Assembly (NCBI GenBank): GCA_958450365.1
Contig: CAUEEP010000877.1
Coordinates: forward strand, 420,001 to 484,000
Direction: 5' to 3'
From: Mesorhabditis belari
Lineage: Eukaryota > Nematoda > Chromadorea > Rhabditida > Rhabditidae
DNA length: 64,000 nucleotides
Positions 57,301 to 64,000 of this stretch are shown here, piece by piece (positions within the stretch are counted from its first letter, which is position 1; every line of letters begins with the position of its first letter). The translations under genes and the position numbers were made by a program. The notes below the pieces were generated by a model that was not told the DNA's origin, did no database searches, and worked only from the letters and a program-made list of their open reading frames with translations.

Positions 57301-60300
57301 TTTTTCTTATAACCGACCGATCGGGCTAAAAATTGGAATATAAGTGTAAAAATGTTATAAAAATGGCCCTGTAAGTACAAAGTAGCAAAAAGTTAGCAAA
57401 AACAATACAATTCCGAACAAGACAACTGAACAAGAAACAAGTCTGTAAAACTCTTGAACCGCTGACGAACAAGCTTAATACGTTTTGAAACGAATTATCT
57501 TGAAGGTTTGAGGTCAAGCAACAATTTCAGTTCGGGCTTGTTTTGAATCAATAAAATGTTTTAAACAAATTAGTTGGCCATACCATCGATGCATTTTTCA
57601 CCGTCAAAATATTGTGTTTTGGATAAAGTACTATTAATTCCTTGTCTATTGAAGGTATTTCTTACTTTGATCTTCACCGCTGGCTAGAGATATTAGTGTC
57701 AAATATGGTTTTTGGCAAATTATTCAGTTTTTGCGTATTGTACAAATTATTCAGTTCTTTAGACTCTCAGTTGTCGTGCCAGTCGTTCAACCACTTCTCT
57801 GCTTGGTGCTCCCATTCTTATCCTACCTCATCGCTGAAAGTGTCCACTTGTCTGGGATTCTAGCGTAAGTCCTAGTTCTGGAATCCTAGGTTTGCAAATC
57901 TAAATCCAAGCTAAAAGCTATGCAAGATCAGCTCAAGTCAAGAATTATAGCATATAATTTCAAAAACTTTAGCATTGTCACTTGTGGTCTCCTCATGAAG
58001 CCCTACATTGCAGGAAATCTCAATGAGCAATCCTTGACCACTGTTAGATATTTTCTGAAAACGATCACATCAAGGTAGAGTGGAAATTTAAAGGTCTATT
58101 TCTTTAAATCTATTTCCTTTTCAGTTCCGAAGCAATTATTTTCGTTTTCCTTGGAATGTCGACATTTTCAAAAAGGCACATCTGGGACATTCTGTTCACA
58201 ACGATCACCGTTATCGCGTGTATTCTCTGGCGATTTGTAGGTAATTTGCCACTAATTGTTGAAATGTTCACTTTTTTCGAGGAGTCTACCTATTTACATG
58301 GATCGCCAACAAGAAAAGAGTCAGCAAAATTGGGTACCTCGATCAATTCATTATGGGATACGGTGGATTGAGAGGTTTGTGAGGATTGAAGATTGTTAAC
58401 AATGTCGTTTTGAGTGTCGCTATGCCCAAATTCCTGGAATTAATTTTTCCCCCAATTTTGGTTGTGTTTTTGAGACAAAAGCCACTACGGTATCACTGTA
58501 ATTACAGGAAAATTTTTAATGCTTATCGAATTGGCCGAATTGCTTAGCCAACCCCTTTATCACCTTTTCATTTTTGTTTTAAGACTTCCCAGCAAGAGAA
58601 GTTTTGTCCGAAACTTTTGCTCACAAAACGAGTACAATTTCTTCTGAATTTCTGATAGAAATACATAAAACTCTTTAAATTTTCCTCTTTAAATTAAAAT
58701 CAAAGGCTAAAGCTTTATATAAAGAGTTTAAAATTAACACATTCACGACGACGGCATTTTGAGTGTACAGTCGCGTAGTCGTTAACTGTTTTATTGATAA
58801 TTGGGTGAAGATTCAAAGATAAACTAAGCTATGATAGTCATTCGATAGCCCTGAATCTCCTCTTGAAAATGAGTATAAAGTTAGCGAGAAATTTCTACGA
58901 AATAAATAACAAAAGTTTTTTGAAAACTTGTGTTGACATGAAAGATAATCGTTATTAGTTTGGCTCACCGGCGGGCCGTATTGTCGTGAATGTGTTAAAG
59001 AACGCAATCCAGCGTCCAGTTTATCCAGCGATTTACAGTATCAAGTTTGTCAAAAATTGAAAAAAGAAAGGCCGAGACCAATAAGTTTGAGTGACTGGGG
59101 GTGGGACAAATGCGCCTTTTTTTTGCGCACCTGGACATTTGCGCACCTTTTTTTGCTGGAAAAGGCCTTAGGAAAGGTCGTAGAGCTTCAAAAATGTTTT
59201 CATAGAAGGGAATCGTATGCGTAGATTCGGAATTTCGACAAATCAGACCTCGCTTACACGTCAAATTTGGGCTAAAAGGCAAAAACTACGCAACTTAACG
59301 CTTTTCCGCAGTTTTTGCCTTTTAGCCCAAATTTGACGTGTCAGCGAGGTCTGATTTGTTAAAATTCTGAATCTACGCATACGATTCCCTTCTATGAAAA
59401 TATTTTTGCAGCTCTACGACCTTTCCTAAGGCCTTTTCCTAAAAAAAGGTGCGCAAATGTCCAGGTGCGCAAAAAAAAGGTCGCATTTGTCCCACCCCCG
59501 AGTGACTAACAAAAAAGACAAGCCGCATCCAAGGTCGACTGACCAATGGGTCAAAATTCATGTGACCCAGTGACTTTTTTTTCACTTTAGAACTGCTTTT
59601 GGATGTAATTTTGTAAAATTGAATGTAAATCGCTGTTAAATATTTAGCACAATTGGTAATACAGTCTAAATTTTGCATTTTGATTTGTCAAAGATGGTTT
59701 GATCAATCAGTAACACCAAAAATCTCTTTTCTTTAGGTGCAATCTGTTACGGTTTGGTGATGACTCTAGATGAGAAGATTATTCCAACAAAAGATATGCT
59801 TGTTACAACAACAGTAGTTGTCATTGTGATCACTGTATTTGTACAGGTGAGTATTTCTAGGATCACAAGGCTAGATTGGGTGAAAAATTAAGGTTTTCTA
59901 GAGCTAGTTTCATAAACTAAGCCAATTTAGGGTACCACAATTAAACCGCTCGTCAAGTTGTTGGGCGTGAAAACGCAGGAACCCGCAGCAAAAAGTTTAG
60001 CTCAACAAATCGTTGACCATGTAAGTTTTTCGGTTTTATAAATTGTTTCCTGAAATCAAAACAAACAACTATCACATTTTAAATGAGCAGGAAATCATAT
60101 GACTTTGACTAGAATATATCAAAACTGCAACTGAATAAATAGTCTTTTAAAACAAAGTGAAAAACTGTGAAAATAAATTTTTAGAGTCGTGACGATATGA
60201 TGACCGGAATTGAAGCAATTGTTGGGATAAGAGGATCTAATTATGTAAGAGTTTTGAAGCTAACAAGGAGTCTTTGAACCTTTTGACATTTGATACATTT

Positions 60301-62999
60301 AGGATATTAACTGCTTAACTATTAAGTTCGCAAACCCGACTTTATAGATCTTTTATTTTAATTTACAAAGAGTCAGGATAAGTTGTTATACATTTTTGAA
60401 ATGAAATAAAGCTCTAAAATCTGAGCTCTAAAAGCTAAAATCATAATTTTGATTGTCTTTAGCTTTAGAGTTTCCAAGCAGTTTGTGGAGGTAGCGAGGA
60501 TGGTATAAGAGCTAAAAGTGTTACTCTTTGACCAATGGTGATCCTAGGAATTGTTTAAAGGAAAAAAGAATAGTAGTCAGAGGTTAAGCACACAAAAATT
60601 ATAGCAACTACTTTCAGAAAGAAAGAAAGTTTTCAGTTTTTTCTTCTTTTTCTTTTTAGCTTCATTCAACCATTATGAAATAATAATACTAGAGCTTAGA
60701 GCTTATGAAATATGTAATAATCAAAGCTACAAAGTAAAAGATTCTACTATCATCAGAAATCAAAAAAACTTGAAAATATTGAACCGGATAAGCCGGATGA
60801 TTGTGGATCAGTTAACTAAAAAAAATAGTTGACTGTCTGGTTCAAAATGTCTGGTTTAATATGTTTCAGAACAAACAAAAAGCTAATAAGAAGTCGTTTA
60901 ACCTTTTGACATTTGATACATTTAGGATATTAGCTGTTTAACTATTAAGTTCGCAAACCCGACTTTATAGAACATTTATTTTAATTTACAAAGAGTCAGG
61001 ATTGCACATTATACATTTTTGAAATGAAATAAAGCTCTAAAAGCTTTGAAAGCTCTAAAATCTGAGCTCTAAAAGCTAAAATCATAATTTTGATTGTCTT
61101 TAGCTTTAGAGTTTCCAAGCAGTTTGAAGAGGTAGCAAGGATGGTATAAGAGCTAAAAGTGTTACTCTTTGACCAATGGTGATCCTAGGAATTGTTTAAA
61201 GGAAAAAAGAATAGTAGTCAGAGGTTAAGCACACAAAAATTATAGCAACTACTTTCAGAACAAAGAAAAATAGTTGACTGTCTGGTTCAAAATTGAATAG
61301 AATTCTGGTGTTGATTCTAATGAACAATAACAAAAAACAATTGAATCTTGTGATCAGTGGTCGATTTTTAGTGGTTGGTTGGTCGGTCAGTCACTTGTTT
61401 TCTGAATCCTGATCGATTGGTATCAGCAATCGGTAAAATCGATACCAACTAGACTACCGTATTCTCTCTAATAGTAGTGCACCCCGCCGAGCCGAGTGGA
61501 TGACTATTTTACGGTTTCTAAGTTTTCACAGAAGCTCAACGCTCTAATCCCCCACAAGATCTCATCGTCAGCTACAAAAAATGGGAAAAACAATAGCATT
61601 TCGTGCATTCAGCACACTTAACAAAGACCAATTCTGAACATTTAACTTCATCATATTCAACAATATCGTCCTCACACTTTAGTTTAATTACCCAATTTTG
61701 AGGTTAGCGTTAACCCCAAGACTTGAGCTGTCTTGAGAAGATTTGAAACGCGTTCCCGCAAAGGAGGTGCATAAATGAATGTGGAAATTGAAAGTAAAGA
61801 CGATTTCATGCTGTTCTTTTGCTCAACAGCTCAACACTCTAATTCTCCACAAGATCTCATCGTCAGCTACATTTTCGGACCCCACATCGATAGGTCCTGA
61901 TAAGCGCTTTTCGAGATTTCGAGCAATTTAGGCAACGCTCAGGGTGCACTACTATTAGAGAGAATACGGTAATCAATGAGTTACATGCCTATTTCCGATA
62001 GATATGCTCTAAAGCCTCTGTTAGAATAGATATCAAAAGCTATTAGATTGGCAATAATCAACCGCACTTTATAGTCCTTTAATTTTACAAAGTAGACAGA
62101 TCGCTGAAAGGTTTTTAGACATTTTTGAAATGGTTGAATGGAGCTAAAAAGAAAAAGAAAAAAAAAAACTGAAAACTTTCCTTCTTTCTGAAAGTAGTTG
62201 CTATAATTTTTTGTGCTTAACATCTGACTACTATTCTTTTTTCCTTTCAACAATTCCTAGGATCACCATTGGTACCATCCTATACCATCCTCGCTACCTC
62301 TTCAAACTGCTTGGAAACTCTAAAGCTAAAGACAATCAAAATTATGATTTTAGCTTTTAGAGCTCAGATTTTAGAGCTTTCAAAGCTTTTAGAGCTTTAT
62401 TTCATTTCAAAAATGTATAATGTGCAATCCTGACTCTTTGTAAATTAAAATAAAAGTTCTATAAAGTCGGGTTTGCGAACTTAATAGTTAAACAGCTAAT
62501 ATCCTAAATGTATCAAATGTCAAAAGGTTAAACGACTTCTTATTAGCTTCTTGTTTGTTCTGAAACATATTAAACCAGACATTTTGAACCAGACAGTCAA
62601 CTATTTTTTTAGTTAACTGATCCACAATCATCCGGCTTATCCGGTTCAATATTTTCAAGTTTTTTTGATTTCTGATGATAGTAGAATCTTTTACTTTGTA
62701 GCTTTGATTACTACATATTTCATAAGCTTAAAAGCGAAGCAGCTAGGATCGAACAACTACAAGTTGTTCGTTGTTCATAGTTGGGAATCGATATCATTAA
62801 ATTTGTAAACTTTCAATCAATCAATGAACAATTTACCTCATTTTAGTGGCGTCATTCTATTACGGAATTCAACAACAAATACATTCAACCGGTATTGATG
62901 AGAAAACCGAGAACAAGAGGGAGAAAACTCCTTGAACAGTACACGACACTCACTGGCGAGGAACAGAAAAGAAAACTTTTGCAGTCGTTTCGAGTTTGA
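54321..62999 (+). CDS. NHX/NHE sodium-proton exchanger, 14 exons
   Basis: Exons 54321-54417, 54477-54599, 55977-56114, 56152-56288, 56330-56383, 56433-56587, 57763-57864, 57973-58074, 58125-58240, 58282-58374, 59737-59846, 59931-60020, 60185-60244 and 62847-62999 join in phase to 509 residues. Family blocks in order: [47 protein letters not shown] (about 75-90), [20 protein letters not shown] (about 142-161), [11 protein letters not shown] (about 171-181, ion-binding ND), [32 protein letters not shown] (about 367-380), [11 protein letters not shown] and a short tail with [10 protein letters not shown]. It exchanges Na+ or K+ for H+ across a membrane. The start follows TTTTTAGAGATA, a probable trans-splice acceptor; no signal peptide precedes it. 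The cytoplasmic tail is short for the family. AATAAA is at 63045. Confidence 0.93.
54800..55180 (-). pseudogene. Tc1/mariner-class transposase N-terminal fragment
   Basis: Minus-strand frame [20 protein letters not shown] with [20 protein letters not shown] is a paired-like helix-turn-helix; after a frameshift [20 protein letters not shown] and [12 protein letters not shown] form the second. The catalytic part is missing. It lies in NHX intron 2. Confidence 0.75.
56710..57234. mobile_element. mariner-derived MITE, copy 3 (525 bp)
   Basis: Same ends and interior as 53366-53868, same orientation, TA-flanked, in NHX intron 6. Its outer flanks differ from those of the other two, so it is an independent insertion. 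Confidence 0.92.
58738..58994. mobile_element. TTAA-flanked MITE (piggyBac type), copy 2
   Basis: TTAA borders at 58734-58737 and 58995-58998, ends CACATTCACGACGAC and complement. It is 257 bp and lies in NHX intron 10. Inverse of the copy at 41428. Confidence 0.78.
59096..59509. repeat. Long near-perfect palindrome in NHX intron 10
   Basis: Arms of about 200 bp: GGGTGGGACAAATGCG at the left mirrors GCATTTGTCCCACCCC at the right, and GGAATCGTATGCGTAGATTC mirrors GAATCTACGCATACGATTCC. The two arms meet at about 59300 with almost no loop. Confidence 0.9.
60290..62716. repeat. Nested inverted and direct repeat in NHX intron 13
   Basis: About 546 bp at 60715-61261 are mirrored nearly exactly at 62172-62716. 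A third, direct partial copy is at 60290-60620 (same TTTAGCTTTAGAGTTTCCAA block). The loop contains the MITE at 61456. No coding content was seen. Transcribed, the arms would form a long double-stranded hairpin in the intron. Confidence 0.9.
61456..61970. mobile_element. CCGTATT-type MITE
   Basis: ACCGTATTCTCTCTAATAGT then AGTGCACC at the left, complement at the right, 515 bp. The sequence GCTCAACRCTCTAATYC...CACAAGATCTCATCGTCAGC occurs twice inside (61533, 61829). Related by its ends to 29778-30442. Confidence 0.8.
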
Positions 63000-63373
63000 A
63001 TCGTTGAAAGTAATTATTTATTGGCTTGAGTTCTAAAAATTTATAATAAATTATTCAAAAAGCCGGATTGAGTGAGCTTTAAAGTTTAGTTGTCATGTGG
63101 GAATCTGAAAATTCTTTGAGTTAACCTCACCAACAGTTGAGACTTGTATTTTATAGCTGACTTGCACTGTATTTAGGATTTGGGCTTAAAATCTAGCTCA
63201 CTCTAGATGAATGGAAACTTTAGCTACAATACGAGTTGGAATTCTTGATTAGGGTAATAGATTGAATAGTAAACAGCTTTGGCTTTAGTCAAAGCTGTTT
63301 GACATAAGTTAACCGATAGTTGTGTAATAAGACAACAAATAAGCATCTATTATATATTTACTATATATAAAGA

Positions 63374-63545
63374 GACTAAGACGTCTGTCCGTCTGTCTGT
63401 CTGTCCGTCTGTCCGTCTGTCCGTCTGTCCGTCTGTCCGTCCGTCTGTCTGTCCGCCTGTCGGTTTGTCAGTCTGTCCGTCTGTCCGTCTGGCCGTCTGT
63501 CCGTCTGGCCGTCTGTCCGTCTGGCCGTCTGTCCGTCTGTCTGTC
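63374..63545. repeat. GTCTGTCC/GTCTGTCT microsatellite
   Basis: About 170 bp of (GTCY)n, preceded by TATATATAAAGAGACTAAGA. A shorter start of the same motif (TATATATAAAGGGACTGTCT) is at 63796, and the reverse is near 10640. Confidence 0.95.
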
Positions 63546-63639
63546 TGCTCGCTACTCCTCAGCCCTCAGAGGACCGTTTGCAATGTTTTTTGCGCCGTTA
63601 AATAGGGAATTACATGTAGTTGTGCAACGTTCTTTTAGA

Positions 63640-63790
63640 TTTGTTAAGAAGCACAATTCGAGTCGCACGTGGAGGTCGAACCTGGATCGTATGGGCGATA
63701 GACCGGCGCGCTATTCACTGCTCCAGGGCGACAAAAGGCCTCGACCCCCAAAAAATCCAGAAAAACCCGCCGTTAGGCGTGTTTCTCGGC
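63640..63790 (-). repeat. tRNA-derived SINE-like element, copy 2
   Basis: Minus strand has CCTGGAGCAGTGAATAGCGC (A-box region) and CCAGGTTCGACCTCC (B-box), then the shared tail region of copy 1. The acceptor stem is not paired. Confidence 0.6.
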
Positions 63791-63934
63791 TGGTTATATA
63801 TAAAGGGACTGTCTGTCTGTGCGCACTACTTCTCCGCGCGCAGTGGGGTGTTCAAATGTTTTATAGTTAGTTTGGCTTAGAATTCAATGTAGTTTAGCAA
63901 CATGTTTTTAAATTTTTAAAAAACCAAAAATACC

Positions 63935-64000
63935 GACGCGGGCGGGAGTCGAACCCAGGTCGTGTGGACTAGAAACAAGTGCGCTCGCACTGCGTCATCT
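63935..64000 (-). repeat. tRNA-derived SINE-like element, copy 3 (cut by window end)
   Basis: Minus strand GACGCAGTGCGAGCGCACTT and CTGGGTTCGACTCCCGCC are A-box and B-box-like. The part beyond 64000 is not visible, so a true tRNA cannot be fully excluded. Confidence 0.5.

Noticed and set aside
1..64000. CRISPR array, rRNA, operon-like prokaryotic gene cluster
   Set aside because: No regularly spaced repeats, no rRNA sequence and all recognised host genes are intron-containing.

Overview
The window is nuclear DNA of a nematode, most likely a rhabditid. The genes have many small exons, introns often only 38-60 bp long, TTTTCAG/TTTTAG acceptors, and the gene content of worms: serpentine chemoreceptor GPCRs, a saposin-domain secreted protein, an NHX-type sodium/proton exchanger and C2H2 zinc fingers. 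It is also crowded with Tc1/mariner-class transposons and their short derivatives. No bacterial, organellar or viral block was seen. Gene models were built by hand from splice signals and reading-frame phase; where all phases agree this is stated.

Layout. 1-1010: 3' part of a dead mariner. 1014-21100: a patchwork of segmental duplications. Three direct copies (A 1014-3300, B 10795-13517, C 15466-18900) carry srh-type chemoreceptor fragments, and three copies of a small secreted-protein gene lie on either strand (5090-6009, 14048-14871, 20635-21090). An eight-exon secreted or surface gene (8101-10197) and a second dead mariner (19079-20108) sit among them. 21100-23640: nothing recognised. 23654-26679: a 13-exon C2H2 zinc-finger gene (minus). 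27290-28659: a saposin-like secreted protein (minus) with a TATA box. 29278-31071: a four-exon DUF4291-family gene (minus), split by a MITE in its third intron. 31691-33997: an intact eight-exon GPCR (minus). 30958-39800: a large inverted duplication, whose right arm holds a decayed copy of that GPCR and the first recognised exon of the DUF4291 gene, and whose centre lies in a hAT-like element. 39878-40836: integrase fragments. 41739-43317: an apparently intact Tc1-family transposon. 43615-46309: a second intact GPCR, paralogous to the first with nearly identical exon lengths. 46556-49650: MITE and Tc1 debris plus a small secreted-protein exon. 49674-52147: an M1 aminopeptidase-like gene that ends at the position of the zinc motif. 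54321-62999: a complete 14-exon NHX exchanger with many mobile elements in its introns. 63374-64000: a GTCT-type microsatellite and tRNA-derived SINE-like copies.

The genes do not form one pathway. The main theme is genome remodelling: parent transposons and their deletion derivatives lie side by side, inverted repeats flank genes, and duplicated arms decay at different rates. Three homopolymer-rich islands (about 27888-28146, 34082-34240, 36540-36614) look like sequence or assembly artefacts and should be resolved before the large palindrome is accepted.
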